Shown piece after piece: positions 42,212-50,536 of a stretch of DNA of 64,000 bases. The DNA lies in assembly GCF_004570385.1 (NCBI RefSeq), contig NZ_SPQL01000004.1, positions 1 to 64,000 on the forward strand, given 5' to 3'. The DNA comes from Blastococcus sp. CT_GayMR19 (lineage in GTDB: Bacteria; Actinomycetota; Actinomycetes; Mycobacteriales; Geodermatophilaceae). How positions within the stretch are numbered: the stretch's first letter is position 1; the number at the start of each line of letters is the position of its first letter. The notes beneath the pieces were generated by a model. It saw only the letters and a program-made list of their open reading frames with translations, had not been told where the DNA came from and ran no database searches. The position numbers were made by a program, and so were the translations under genes.

Positions 42212-43771
42212 TCAGCCGCCGAGCAGGTGCTGGGCGGCCGCGAAGCCGCCGAGCCCGCTCACGGCCCCACCGCGGACGGTCCCGCCCGAGGACGCCGCGA
42301 CGATCCGCGGGTGGTCGGTGGCCACGCCCCAGGTACCGACCTGCTCGTCGTCGGCGGCGACCGGCCAGGCGAGGTCGCCGTGGAAGATGTGCCCGCCCGG
42401 CATGGCCAGCGACGCCTCGACGTCCAGCGGCGAGGCGGCCTGCAGGCAGGGATCGCCCGAGGCGTCGCGCGCCAGGCAGTCGAGCAGGGGCTCCTCGAGG
42501 TGCGCGTCGAGCTGGGCCACCACCCGGCGGACGGCCTCGCGCCGCACGCCCACCGGGTCGCCGCGGAAGAGTTCGGCCGGGGTGTGCAGGCCGAACAGGG
42601 TCAGCGTGTGGGCGCCGCCGGCCCGCTCGACCGGGCCGAGGATCGACGGGTCGGTCAGCGAGTGGCAGTAGACCTCGAACGGGATCACGTCGGGCAGCTG
42701 CCCGGCCGCCGCCTGCGCGTACGCCGCGTCCAGCTGCCCCGCGGCCTCGTCCACGTGCACGGTGCCGGCCAGCGCGACGGCCGGGTCGGCACCCGAGCGC
42801 AGCCGGGGCAGCCGCGCCAGCACCATGTTCACCTTCAGCTGCGACCCGGACGGGCGCGGCCCGGGGTCGGCTCCGGTGAGTCCGGCCAGCACGGTCGGGG
42901 CCACACCGCCGACCACGTGTCCGGCGTCGACGGCGGCGCTGCGGCCGTCGTCGTCGGTCCAGTGCACGGTGACGCCGTCGGCCCGCGGTTCCAGCGCGGT
43001 GACCGTCGCCCGGGTGACCAGTTCGGCCCCGCCCCGCCGCGCGGCGGCCGCCATCGCCCCGGACACCGCGCCCATGCCGCCCACCGGTACGCGCCAGCGG
43101 CCCGTCCCGTTGCCGACCAGGTGGTACAGGAAGCAGCGGCCGGCGAGGCCGTCGGCCGCGTGCACGTCGGCGAACGTGCCGATCAGGCCGTCGGTGAGGG
43201 CCACGCCGCGGACGACGTCGTCGTTGAGGTGGTCGGCGACGACGTCGGCCAGCGGCCGCTCCCGCAGGTCGTGCCACAGCTGCGGTTCGCGGAGACGGGC
43301 CGCCAGCTGCGCCGGGGAGAGCAGCCGCTCGGTGAGCGTCGGGGCGAGGTCCTCGGCCAGGGTGGCCAGCCGCGCGTAGAAGCGCTGCCAGCCGGCGAAC
43401 TCCGCGTCGGAGCCGGTGAGCTGCCGGAAGGACGTGGCGGTCGCGGGCCCCTCGTCCCGCTCGACCAGCAGGCCGGCCGGCCGGCCGTCGCGCAGCGTGG
43501 CGGTGTACGAGGCGACGGCCCGGTCGCTCAGCCGCACCTCGAGGCCGAGGTCGTCGACGATCCGGTCCGGCAGCAGGCTGACCAGGTACGAGTAGGCGGA
43601 CAGCCGCACGTCGATGCCCTCGAAGACCTGCTGGCTGACGGCCGCTCCGCCGACCTGCGCCAGCCGTTCGAGGACCAGGACCGACCGGCCCGCGCGGGCG
43701 AGGTAGGCGGCGGCCACCAGTCCGTTGTGGCCACCTCCGACGACCACGACGTCGTAGCTGCTGCGGATCAC
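42212..43771 (-). CDS. PYROXD2-like NAD(P)/FAD-dependent oxidoreductase
   Basis: Flavoprotein of 519 residues with an N-terminal Rossmann site VVVGGGHNGLVAAAYLARAG and second FAD segment VLERLAQVGGAAVS. The middle has FLYHLVGNGTGRWRVPVGGM and the C-terminus MPGGHIFHGDL, the order found in PYROXD2 and related phytoene-desaturase-like amine oxidoreductases. Substrate unknown. TACCGT at 43779-43784 on the minus strand lies seven bases before GTG 43771, so it is likely leaderless. It is divergent from the c-di-AMP-linked NlpC/P60 gene. Confidence 0.88.
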   Translation of the reverse strand: MIRSSYDVVVVGGGHNGLVAAAYLARAGRSVLVLERLAQVGGAAVSQQVFEGIDVRLSAYSYLVSLLPDRIVDDLGLEVRLSDRAVASYTATLRDGRPAGLLVERDEGPATATSFRQLTGSDAEFAGWQRFYARLATLAEDLAPTLTERLLSPAQLAARLREPQLWHDLRERPLADVVADHLNDDVVRGVALTDGLIGTFADVHAADGLAGRCFLYHLVGNGTGRWRVPVGGMGAVSGAMAAAARRGGAELVTRATVTALEPRADGVTVHWTDDDGRSAAVDAGHVVGGVAPTVLAGLTGADPGPRPSGSQLKVNMVLARLPRLRSGADPAVALAGTVHVDEAAGQLDAAYAQAAAGQLPDVIPFEVYCHSLTDPSILGPVERAGGAHTLTLFGLHTPAELFRGDPVGVRREAVRRVVAQLDAHLEEPLLDCLARDASGDPCLQAASPLDVEASLAMPGGHIFHGDLAWPVAADDEQVGTWGVATDHPRIVAASSGGTVRGGAVSGLGGFAAAQHLLGG

Positions 43772-43923
43772 GCCGCGGACGGTAGTAGCCGCAGGTCAGC
43801 GGCCCTTCGCGAGGGCATCCAGGGTGCCGGGCGATCGGGGTGGTCGTTGCGTGGGGCGGGAGTGACGGCAGGTACCGGGACGCCGCCCGGATGCGGGAAA
43901 GTCCACAAATAACATCTCTGTCA

Positions 43924-43953
43924 TTGTCACGCCCCGGTAACAGCCCTTACGGT
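43924..43953 (+). promoter_or_regulatory. Promoter of the second NlpC/P60 gene
   Basis: TTGTCA (43924-43929) and TACGGT (43948-43953) are 18 bases apart and predict a start near 43960. The resulting leader of about 190 bases contains the riboswitch-like structure, so the 375-base gap 43772-44146 is fully accounted for. Confidence 0.6.
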
Positions 43954-44004
43954 GAGTGTGTTCTTCGGGGCTGTCAGTCACTGCAGCAGTGACGACCCGC
44001 GGGA

Positions 44005-44125
44005 CGCCGCCGAGCCGGCCCACTGGTGCCGGACCGGGACCCAGGAAGGTGCAGCGCGGAGGCCCGCAGCCCCCGCGCCGAGGAAGCACGTCCGCATCCG
44101 GTCCCGGACAGGCGGCTGCGCAGAG
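44005..44125 (+). ncRNA. c-di-AMP (ydaO-type) riboswitch
   Basis: The leader shows the elements of actinobacterial ydaO motifs in order: a P1 stem GCCGCC (44006-44011) with GGCGGC (44111-44116), GAG directly after P1, the GGACCGGGACCCAGGAAGGT core, GCCGAGGAAGCACGTCCG, then CGGTCCCGGACAGG before the 3' P1 strand. In Streptomyces and relatives this class controls Rpf and NlpC/P60 cell-wall hydrolases and turns them off at high c-di-AMP. The gene context matches. Called by eye; some 3' bases differ from the usual CAGCTAACC. Confidence 0.62.
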
Positions 44126-44146
44126 AAACGGAGTGCCGCCGGCCCC

Positions 44147-45199
44147 ATGGCGACCCCCCTCGACGCGGCTCCCCCCGCGCCCTCCCGTCGTCCCGCCGCT
44201 CGGGGACGTGCCCTGATCGCCGCCGCGGCGGTCCTGGGCGTCCTGTTCGTCCCGGCGCCGGCGCAGGCCACGCCGACCACCTCGGCCGCGGCCGCGGAGC
44301 TGGTGGCGGCCCGGGGGCACGAGCTCGAGGTCGTGACGGAGGAGTTCAACGAGGCCCGGGAGGCGCTGCGCGCCCAGCGCTCGGCCGCCGAGGCGGCCGC
44401 GGCCCAGCTCGCGCAGGCCACCGCCGCCCTCGGCGGCGCCCAGGAGCAGGTTCGCGGCATCGCCCGGACCGCGTACACCGGCGAGGGCATCGGGTCCTTC
44501 CGGGCGCTCATGACGAGCGACTCCGCCGACGAGTTCGTCGGCCGGATGGCCACCCTGCAGTCCATCGCCGGCCACCAGAACGAGATCCTCCAGCAGGCCG
44601 CCGTCGCCAACGTCGCGGCCGCCCAGGCCCAGGCCGTCGCCGGGCAGGCCGCCACCGAGGCCCAGGCCCAGTTCGACGCCGTCGCCGCGAAGCAGACGGC
44701 GCTGCAGGCCGAGGTCGCCGGGTACCAGGCCGCGTTCGATGCGCTCAGCGCCCAGGAGCAGCGGGCCGCCGTCGCCGCTCACCACGGCGGCGACCGCGCC
44801 AGCCGGGCCGAGCGTGCGCCGCTGGCAGCCGTGGGCCCCGTCGTCGCCGACTCCGCCGCTGCGCAGACCGCCGTCGACACCGCCATGGCGCAGCGCGGCA
44901 AGTCCTACGTCTGGGCCGCCTCCGGCCCCGGTTCCTTCGACTGCTCCGGGTTGACCTCCTACGCCTACCGCGCCGCCGGCATCTCCCTGCCGCACTCCAG
45001 CCGGTTGCAGGCCCAGATCGGGCAGCCGGTGTCCCGCGATCAGCTGCAGCCCGGCGACCTGGTCTTCTTCTACAGCCCGGTCAGTCACGTCGGCATCTAC
45101 ATCGGCAACGGGCAGATGGTCCACGCGCCCACCTCCGGCGACGTGGTGAAGGTCGCCCCGCTCATGGGCGGCTACAGCGGCGCGCGGCGCATCGCCTGA
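44147..45199 (+). CDS. Secreted NlpC/P60 endopeptidase with riboswitch leader
   Basis: 350-residue cell-wall hydrolase. A signal peptide (Arg-Pro-rich start, [20 protein letters not shown]) leads to an Ala/Gln/Glu-rich coiled coil, about residues 42-210, and a C-terminal NlpC/P60 domain with Cys266 in [14 protein letters not shown] and VHA. The catalytic domain is nearly the same as in the protein at 205. ATG 44147 is the first good start after the structured leader; ACGGAG lies thirteen bases upstream, a loose fit. Its 3' end overlaps the convergent gene at 45172 by 28 bases. Confidence 0.9.
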   Translation: MATPLDAAPPAPSRRPAARGRALIAAAAVLGVLFVPAPAQATPTTSAAAAELVAARGHELEVVTEEFNEAREALRAQRSAAEAAAAQLAQATAALGGAQEQVRGIARTAYTGEGIGSFRALMTSDSADEFVGRMATLQSIAGHQNEILQQAAVANVAAAQAQAVAGQAATEAQAQFDAVAAKQTALQAEVAGYQAAFDALSAQEQRAAVAAHHGGDRASRAERAPLAAVGPVVADSAAAQTAVDTAMAQRGKSYVWAASGPGSFDCSGLTSYAYRAAGISLPHSSRLQAQIGQPVSRDQLQPGDLVFFYSPVSHVGIYIGNGQMVHAPTSGDVVKVAPLMGGYSGARRIA

Positions 45200-45726
45200 T
45201 CCACCCGCTGGAGCAGTCCCCAGACGAACACCGCCCGCACGCCGCCCGGTAGGTGCAACTCCCAGCGGGTCACGACGCCGGGGTCGGCGTTTGCCGCGCC
45301 CGGCAGGCCGACGACGTCGTCCAGCACGTGCTCCCAGACGAGCAGGTTCTCGGCGTCCGCCGGGGGGATCGGTGAGCCGGGCGCCCGCACGAGGTGCTCG
45401 TTCAGCACCGATCCACCCGGGCCGCTGAGCACCTCCCAGTAGAGGTGCGGCCACAGCGGCAGCGGCCAGCGGCGGACCTGGACGTCGAAGTCGCCGAACC
45501 GCCGGTCCTCGAGCTCCGCCGGCGGGCCGAGGACCGCCGTCCGCAGCCCCAGCCCACGGGGCCCGCGGGGCGAGTGCTGCAGCGCCTGCCATCGGGTGTG
45601 CGCCGCGTGCGCCTCCGCCCGCGTCGCGCCCAGCCGGGGGAGTGCCCCGGCCACCAGATCCGGGCGGACGTCGGCCATCCGGCGCAGCAGGACCAGGCAG
45701 AACTCGCGCCGCGCCAGCCCCCGCAC
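45172..45726 (-). CDS. Conserved hypothetical protein, unknown function
   Basis: Predicted 184-residue protein starting at GTG 45726. It is globular in composition, with no signal peptide or membrane helix. Local features are an N-terminal [17 protein letters not shown] helix, an aromatic-rich stretch [15 protein letters not shown] and a C-terminal [20 protein letters not shown] strand pair. I do not recognise the family. It is convergent with the NlpC/P60 gene with a 28-base antisense overlap, and 59 bases from the divergent ASCH-like gene. Confidence 0.65.
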   Translation of the reverse strand: MRGLARREFCLVLLRRMADVRPDLVAGALPRLGATRAEAHAAHTRWQALQHSPRGPRGLGLRTAVLGPPAELEDRRFGDFDVQVRRWPLPLWPHLYWEVLSGPGGSVLNEHLVRAPGSPIPPADAENLLVWEHVLDDVVGLPGAANADPGVVTRWELHLPGGVRAVFVWGLLQRVDQAMRRAPL

Positions 45727-45785
45727 GGGGCCGACCCTGTCACCATGCGGCGGGGACTCCTCGGGCGACCTGCCAGGATCGGACA

Positions 45786-46355
45786 GTGCTGATCAGCCCG
45801 GCCACCGCCGCGGGGATCGCCGACGGGACGGTGACGCTGGCCTTCCGCCGGTGGGACCGGCCGCGCGTGCGCCCCGGAGGCACCCAGCGGACGGGCGCCG
45901 GCGTGATCCGGGTCGAGTCGGTCGAGGAGGTGGATCCGGACACGCTCACCGAGGACGACGCCCTGCGCAGCGGCGTCCGTTCGCTGGCCGAGCTCCGCCG
46001 GCTGCTGGAGCGCCGCTCGGGAGCGCGCGTCTACCGGATGCGCGTGTGCGCCGCGGGTCCGGACCCGCGGGTGGCCCTGCGCGAGCAGTCCGAGCTGTCC
46101 GACGAGGACCGGCGGGCTCTCGACCAGCGGCTGGACCGCTGGGACGCCGCCCGGGCCGACGGCCCGTGGACCCGGGACCTGCTGCGGCTGATCGAGAAGA
46201 ACCCGGGCGTCCGGGCGCCCGACCTCGCCGCGTCGCTGGGGCGGGAGACGCTGCCGTTCAAGCGCGACGTCCGGAAGCTCAAGGAGCTCGGACTCACCTG
46301 CAGCCTTCCCGTGGGGTACGAGATCTCACACCGTGGCCGGGCCTGTCTCGGCTGA
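45786..46355 (+). CDS. ASCH-like domain protein with winged-helix C-terminus
   Basis: Protein of 189 residues. Residues about 1-95 look like an ASCH/PUA-fold domain: [19 protein letters not shown], then [13 protein letters not shown], a helix after LTEDDA and the strand ARVYRMRV. Residues about 120-189 form a winged-helix-like DNA-binding part with [24 protein letters not shown] and [13 protein letters not shown] domains are linked to RNA binding or modification; a nucleic-acid role is inferred. GTG 45786 has weak AGGATCGGA upstream. Confidence 0.75.
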   Translation: MLISPATAAGIADGTVTLAFRRWDRPRVRPGGTQRTGAGVIRVESVEEVDPDTLTEDDALRSGVRSLAELRRLLERRSGARVYRMRVCAAGPDPRVALREQSELSDEDRRALDQRLDRWDAARADGPWTRDLLRLIEKNPGVRAPDLAASLGRETLPFKRDVRKLKELGLTCSLPVGYEISHRGRACLG

Positions 46356-46376
46356 CCGGTCGGGGACGATCGGGAC

Positions 46377-46700
46377 GTGAACCCGCGTACCGCCGTCGCC
46401 GCCTTCCGGATCGTCGCCGTCGCCGAAGCCCTCTCATGGCTCGGCCTGCTCGCCGGGATGTACGTCAAGTACGTGCCGCAGGCATCCGAGGCCGGCGTCC
46501 AGATCTTCGGCCCGATCCACGGCGGGATCTTCGTGGCCTACGTCGTCGTCTCGCTCGTCGCGAGCCGGGTGCTGCGGTGGGACGTGCCGACGACGCTGCT
46601 GGCCCTCGCCGCGTCGGTGCCGCCGCTGGCGACGGTGCTGTTCGAGCGCTGGGCCGTTCGCACCGGGCGCCTTCCCGTCGGCGAGGCCGTCGCCGCCTGA
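46377..46700 (+). CDS. DUF3817 membrane protein
   Basis: 107-residue protein with three hydrophobic helices. The start RTAVAAFRIVAVAEALSWLG, the central VKYVP and GPIHGGIFVAYVV and the final helix match DUF3817 (YdzA-like) small membrane proteins of unknown function. GTG 46377 lies 21 bases after the ASCH-like gene, and the serine hydrolase gene begins 37 bases downstream with its own promoter. Confidence 0.85.
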   Translation: MNPRTAVAAFRIVAVAEALSWLGLLAGMYVKYVPQASEAGVQIFGPIHGGIFVAYVVVSLVASRVLRWDVPTTLLALAASVPPLATVLFERWAVRTGRLPVGEAVAA

Positions 46701-46724
46701 TCGGCGGGCACTGGGGCGGCTCGA

Positions 46725-46730
46725 TACGGT
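46725..46730 (+). promoter_or_regulatory. Leaderless -10 box of the serine hydrolase
   Basis: TACGGT ends seven bases before ATG 46738 with no ribosome site between. Confidence 0.5.
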
Positions 46731-46737
46731 CCCGGGC

Positions 46738-48057
46738 ATGCCGGAACCCGTCCTGCCGACCACCGCCCGCGCCCTCCTGGCGCGGACCGCCCGCGTCCAG
46801 CGCGAGGGGCGCGCGCCGAGTCTCGTCGCCGGCGTCGTCCGCGACGGCGGGCTGGCCTGGTCGACCGGGCGGGGTGACGTCCCCGAGCCGCACACCGACG
46901 TCCAGTACCGGCTCGGCTCGATCAGCAAGACGGTGACCGCGGTCGTGGTGATGCGCCTGCGCGACGAGGGGCTGCTGCATCTCGACGACCCGCTCGACCG
47001 CCACCTGCCCGGTACTCCGCTCGGCGACCGCACGGTCGGCCAGCTGCTCTCCCACCTCGCCGGGGCGTCGGCGGAGAGCCCGGGCGGCTGGTGGGAGCGG
47101 GTGCCCGGCGGCTCGCTGGCCGACCTGGACCTCGGCCCCGACGACGTCGTCCTCGGCGCGGCGCGGCGGTTCCACTACTCGAACCTGGGCTTCGGCCTGC
47201 TCGGCGAGCTGGTGGCGCGGCTGCGCGGGACGTCGTGGGAGGACGCCGTCGCCGCCGAGGTGCTGGCGCCGCTCGGCATGCGCCGGACGACCCCCCGGCC
47301 GGTGCCGCCCGCCGCGCAGGGGCTCGCGGTGCATCCGTGGGCGGACGTCGTCCTGCACGAGCCGGAGCACCACGCCGGTGTGATGGCCGCGGCCGGGCAG
47401 CTCTGGGCCGGCCTTGCGGACCTCGGCCGGTTCGCGGCCTTCCTGCTCGGCGACACCGGCGACGTCCTGGACCCCGCCACGCTCGAGGAGATGACGGTGC
47501 CGGCCGGGGTGGACTCCTCCGCGCCCGGCTGGTCCGCCTACGGGCTCGGCGTGCAGGTGCTCCGCGTCGACGGGCACACGCTGGTCGGCCACGGCGGGTC
47601 GATGCCGGGGTTCCTCGCCGGCGTCTTCGTCGACCGGGACGAGCAGACGGGTGCGGTCTCCCTCGCCAACACGACGTCCGGGCTCGACCCGCTCGTCTTC
47701 GGGCTGCTGGCCGATCTGCGCACGCACGAGCCGCGCGTCGTCGACGCGTGGGCGCCCTCGCCCTGCCCCGTGCCGCTCGACTGCCTCGGGACGTGGTTCT
47801 GGGGCCCGTCGCCCTACGTGCTGCGCGCCGTCGGCGGAGGGATGCTGCACCTCGGGCCGCTCCCGGGGCGCACCGGCCGGGCCAGCCGATTCCTGCAGCG
47901 GGACGGCGCCTGGGTGGGGCTGGACGGCTACTTCGCGGGGGAGACCCTGCGCATCGCCGAGGATCATCTCGACCTGGACACCTTCATCTTCACCCGCAGC
48001 CCGTACGACCCCGACGCGCCGGTGCCCGGGGGCGTGGACGACCGCGGCTGGCGCTGA
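46738..48057 (+). CDS. Beta-lactamase/class C-like serine hydrolase
   Basis: 439-residue serine hydrolase. The catalytic SxxK is SISK in RLGSISKTVTAVV, the YxN equivalent is YSNLGFGLLGEL and the third motif is HGGSMPG. No signal peptide is evident, so it is probably cytoplasmic and related to esterases or D-aminopeptidases rather than a resistance enzyme. A C-terminal lipocalin-like part (after about residue 330) has GTWFWGPSPYVLRAVG. Substrate unknown. Confidence 0.88.
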   Translation: MPEPVLPTTARALLARTARVQREGRAPSLVAGVVRDGGLAWSTGRGDVPEPHTDVQYRLGSISKTVTAVVVMRLRDEGLLHLDDPLDRHLPGTPLGDRTVGQLLSHLAGASAESPGGWWERVPGGSLADLDLGPDDVVLGAARRFHYSNLGFGLLGELVARLRGTSWEDAVAAEVLAPLGMRRTTPRPVPPAAQGLAVHPWADVVLHEPEHHAGVMAAAGQLWAGLADLGRFAAFLLGDTGDVLDPATLEEMTVPAGVDSSAPGWSAYGLGVQVLRVDGHTLVGHGGSMPGFLAGVFVDRDEQTGAVSLANTTSGLDPLVFGLLADLRTHEPRVVDAWAPSPCPVPLDCLGTWFWGPSPYVLRAVGGGMLHLGPLPGRTGRASRFLQRDGAWVGLDGYFAGETLRIAEDHLDLDTFIFTRSPYDPDAPVPGGVDDRGWR

Positions 48058-48150
48058 TCGGGGCGTGAATGCCGGCGAAACACCGCACGAGCCGTCCTCG
48101 CCGCTGGGGGCAACCAGGTCTCGTCGCGTGCGACGTGTGCCCCGGACCGG

Positions 48151-48666
48151 TCAGTACCGGTCGAACGCGTCCATCGTCTTCGTCATGACCAGGGCATAGG
48201 CCACGTGGGGCACGAGGTCGCTCAGCCAGTCCGCTGCCGACCAGGTGCGCGGGTCGGTGATGCCGAGGACGGTCATCGGTCCGTTGGCCGCGACCAGGAC
48301 CGCCACCGTCGTCAGCGCCGTCCCTGCCGGTGCCGCGAACCGGAGGCCTGTGGCGCGGGCCAGTCCGGCCAGCACGCCGACGCCTGTCCCGGCCGCCAGT
48401 CCGGTGAGCGGACCGAGCCCCTGCAGGCGGTTCTCCCGGACCTCGCCCCGCCCAGGGATGGGAACGTGCGCGACCTCGGCCAGCTTCTCGACCGACCGCT
48501 CCGGCGTGGAGCTGGGAGGGCGGCCGCGCACGGCCATGTCCAGGTAGGTGACGGCGTTGAGCGCCGTGGTGGCCGCGGCTCCCGCAGCCGCTCCGCGCAG
48601 GAGCCAGCCGAGCGCGGTGATGCCCCGCGTGCCCGGGGGGAACGAGCGTCGCGAGGTCGTCGTCAC
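48151..48666 (-). CDS. Multi-pass membrane protein, unknown function
   Basis: Predicted 171-residue protein with about four hydrophobic segments: LLRGAAAGAAATTALNAVTY near the start, GLAAGTGVGVLAGLARATGL, TALTTVAVLVAANGP and a final helix. A polar segment RGRPPSSTPERSVEKLAE lies between the first two. I recognise no family. GTG 48666 follows the stop of the upstream gene by eleven bases, so a shared transcript with 48677 is likely. Confidence 0.65.
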   Translation of the reverse strand: MTTTSRRSFPPGTRGITALGWLLRGAAAGAAATTALNAVTYLDMAVRGRPPSSTPERSVEKLAEVAHVPIPGRGEVRENRLQGLGPLTGLAAGTGVGVLAGLARATGLRFAAPAGTALTTVAVLVAANGPMTVLGITDPRTWSAADWLSDLVPHVAYALVMTKTMDAFDRY

Positions 48667-48676
48667 GGGCGCGGCC

Positions 48677-48991
48677 CTACCCCGGGCCGGCAGGGGCAAC
48701 CTGGACGGCCGTGTCGTGGGCGTCGCCGGCGTCCTCGGCCGAGCCCGAGCCGTCGGGCCAGACCGTCCAGCGCACCGGGCCGTCCGTGACCCCCGCCTCG
48801 GTGAGGACGACCGGACGCAGCTGCGGGCGGGCGACCTCCTCGTGCAGGAAGGCGTGCACCTGACCGTCCAGCGCCTGCCGCCCGGACGCGCGGAACCGGT
48901 GCTCCGCCCCGTCGATCGACACCACGGCCTGCCGTCGTCCGGTGACCGTCAGGGTCGCCTCGATCGGCGGACCCCACTCGGCGCGGAGCAA
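48677..48991 (-). CDS. Hypothetical protein, uncertain start
   Basis: Frame of about 104 residues ending at 48677. The only plausible start in frame is TTG 48991; no ATG or GTG lies nearby and the frame upstream runs into the TIMP-like gene. The sequence has beta-strand character (EATLTVTGRRQAVVSIDG, RWTVWPDGSG) and an internal HAFLHEEVARPQLR helix. No family is recognised. It may be translated by coupling from the gene at 49026, whose stop lies 34 bases before this start. Confidence 0.5.
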   Translation of the reverse strand: MLRAEWGPPIEATLTVTGRRQAVVSIDGAEHRFRASGRQALDGQVHAFLHEEVARPQLRPVVLTEAGVTDGPVRWTVWPDGSGSAEDAGDAHDTAVQVAPAGPG

Positions 48992-49025
48992 CCGGAGTTC
49001 GCCCGCCGGGCGTCGTGGTCGCCGG

Positions 49026-49640
49026 TCATCGGCCCCGCCGGCGGCGACGCAGGACCAGCAGGCCGACGAGGGCGAGCACGAGCGCCCCCGTCCCCAGCAC
49101 GCGGGGGGCGAGCAGATCCGGTCCGGGCGGAACGGTCCCGGCGGCACCGGGCAGGGGAGCGGCCGTCGGTCCGGACGGGGAGCCGGCCAGCGCGGCGAGT
49201 TCCGCCTCGAGGGCCGGCGTCGACGATGCTGTGCCGCCGCAGAGGAACGCGGCGTACTGATCGTCGGCGAGGGTGGTGAACAGCATTCCGCCGAGGTCCG
49301 CCGAGCGCGTGGCGAACACGACGAACGGCCCCTCGCCGGACAGCTCCAGCCCGCAGGTGGCCCCGGACACGGGGGACACGACCCCCTGCTGCTCGTGCGC
49401 GGTCCCCTTGAACACGGTGTCGACGGCGAAGACGTGCAGCGCCGGGTCGGCACTGCTGGTGAGCCTCCCCCGAGGCTCCTCGCGGGAGACCAGCCGGGCG
49501 GTGAACACCGCATCCGCCCGGTCGAAGAACTCCTGGGTCGTCCCGCCGACGCAACTGCACGCCGACGCCGGCGTCGCGACCAGCAGTCCGGCGGCCAGCA
49601 GCAGGCCGCTGAACAGCAGGGTCACCGTCGTCCGGCGCAT
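49026..49640 (-). CDS. Secreted TIMP/NTR-like protein with C-terminal anchor
   Basis: 204-residue secreted protein. A signal peptide ends at Ala-Ser-Ala followed by CSCVGGTTQEFFDRADAVF. This is the start of a netrin/tissue-inhibitor-of-metalloproteinase fold, where an N-terminal CxC after cleavage is diagnostic. Two more Cys (SGATCGLEL, FLCGGT) could complete disulfides. A Pro/Gly-rich linker, a C-terminal membrane helix (LGTGALVLALVGLLVL) and an RRRRRGR tail anchor it; no LPxTG is present. Bacterial homologues are of unknown function. Confidence 0.8.
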   Translation of the reverse strand: MRRTTVTLLFSGLLLAAGLLVATPASACSCVGGTTQEFFDRADAVFTARLVSREEPRGRLTSSADPALHVFAVDTVFKGTAHEQQGVVSPVSGATCGLELSGEGPFVVFATRSADLGGMLFTTLADDQYAAFLCGGTASSTPALEAELAALAGSPSGPTAAPLPGAAGTVPPGPDLLAPRVLGTGALVLALVGLLVLRRRRRGR

Positions 49641-49722
49641 GAGCGGAGCTTCCTCTCCCGGCCGCGACGGGGAAAGGTCCCGTCTGCTGGCGCACGTCCG
49701 CCGAGAGCCGCACCCTGGGGGC

Positions 49723-49974
49723 GTGGCCGACGTCGACGAGGTGCTGGAGCGCACGATCGGTGCCCTGCTGGACCAGCGCCGTCCCGACGCCTCGATCTGC
49801 CCGTCCGAGGCGGCGCGCGCCGTCGACCCCGAGGGCTGGCGGGAGCTGATGCCTGCCGCGCGGGCCGCGGCGGGGCGGCTGGCGGCCGCCGGGGAGGCGG
49901 AGGTGACCCAGGGCGGCGAGGTCGTGGACGTCGCGACCGCCCGCGGGCCGGTCCGGGTCCGCCGGCCGCGCTGA
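49723..49974 (+). CDS. DUF3253 family protein
   Basis: 83-residue protein with the family pattern LDQRRPDASICPSEAARAV followed by LMPAARAAAGRLAAAGEAEVTQGG, a small winged-helix-like domain. Function unknown, possibly DNA binding. It starts at GTG 49723, 82 bases divergent from the TIMP-like gene. The ribosome site is weak. A GGTACC palindrome follows the stop. Confidence 0.8.
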   Translation: MADVDEVLERTIGALLDQRRPDASICPSEAARAVDPEGWRELMPAARAAAGRLAAAGEAEVTQGGEVVDVATARGPVRVRRPR

Positions 49975-49989
49975 GCGGCGTCCCTTCCC

Positions 49990-50009
49990 CGCTTCCGGTA
50001 CCGGAAGCG
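49990..50009. repeat. GGTACC-core palindrome, single copy
   Basis: CGCTTCCGGTACCGGAAGCG, a perfect 20-bp palindrome between the convergent DUF3253 and Lrp genes. It could act as a terminator in both directions and belongs to the repeat family at 19461 and 53778. Confidence 0.8.
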
Positions 50010-50012
50010 CGG

Positions 50013-50495
50013 TCAGTCGCCGGGCACCTCGCCGGCCGCTCGCTCGAGCAGCGGTGCCAGCCGGTGGTCGACGAAGCGCCGCATGGCCAGGGCGGTGTCG
50101 ATCCGCTGCACGCCGGGGATGGCGAGGACCTGCTCGGTGATGCGCCAGAGGTCGTCGGCGTCCTTCGCCGCCACCTGGACGAGCAGGTCGGCGACCCCGG
50201 ACAGGCCGGTCACCTCGAGGACCTCTGGGATCCGCGCCAGACCGTCGCTGACCTCGGCGAGGCTCCGCTGGGCCACCTGCACGGTCACGTAGGCGCCGAG
50301 CCGGTAGCCGAGCGCCTCGGGACGGACGCGACGGTCGAGCGGTGCGAGCGCACCACTGCCCTCGAGACGGGCCAGCCGGGCCTGCACGGTGTTGCGGGCG
50401 AGCCCCAGCCGCTGCGACAGGGCCATGACACTGGCCCGCGGGTCCTCGGCGAGGGCCAGCAGGAGCCGCGCATCGGTTGCGTCCATGTCCGGCAT
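50013..50495 (-). CDS. Lrp/AsnC-family regulator of the branched-chain operon
   Basis: 160-residue regulator. The N-terminal HTH is MDATDARLLLALAEDP, SVMALSQRLGLARNTVQARLARLE; residues from about 60 form the RAM ligand-binding domain. The latter includes GLSGVADLLVQVAAKDADDL, where amino acids usually bind. It is divergent from the 2-oxoacid dehydrogenase genes and probably controls them through the inverted repeat at 50537-50569. ATG 50495 is chosen; a second ATG three codons later is possible. Relatives include BkdR, but regulation here is inferred from position. Confidence 0.88.
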   Translation of the reverse strand: MPDMDATDARLLLALAEDPRASVMALSQRLGLARNTVQARLARLEGSGALAPLDRRVRPEALGYRLGAYVTVQVAQRSLAEVSDGLARIPEVLEVTGLSGVADLLVQVAAKDADDLWRITEQVLAIPGVQRIDTALAMRRFVDHRLAPLLERAAGEVPGD

Positions 50496-50536
50496 GTTGG
50501 GCAGTCTGACACCCGCGACGCCCTCGTGGTGCCTGC

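Noticed and set aside
46738-48057. Antibiotic-resistance class C beta-lactamase
   Set aside because: No signal peptide and a C-terminal lipocalin-like extension; fits general serine hydrolases better.
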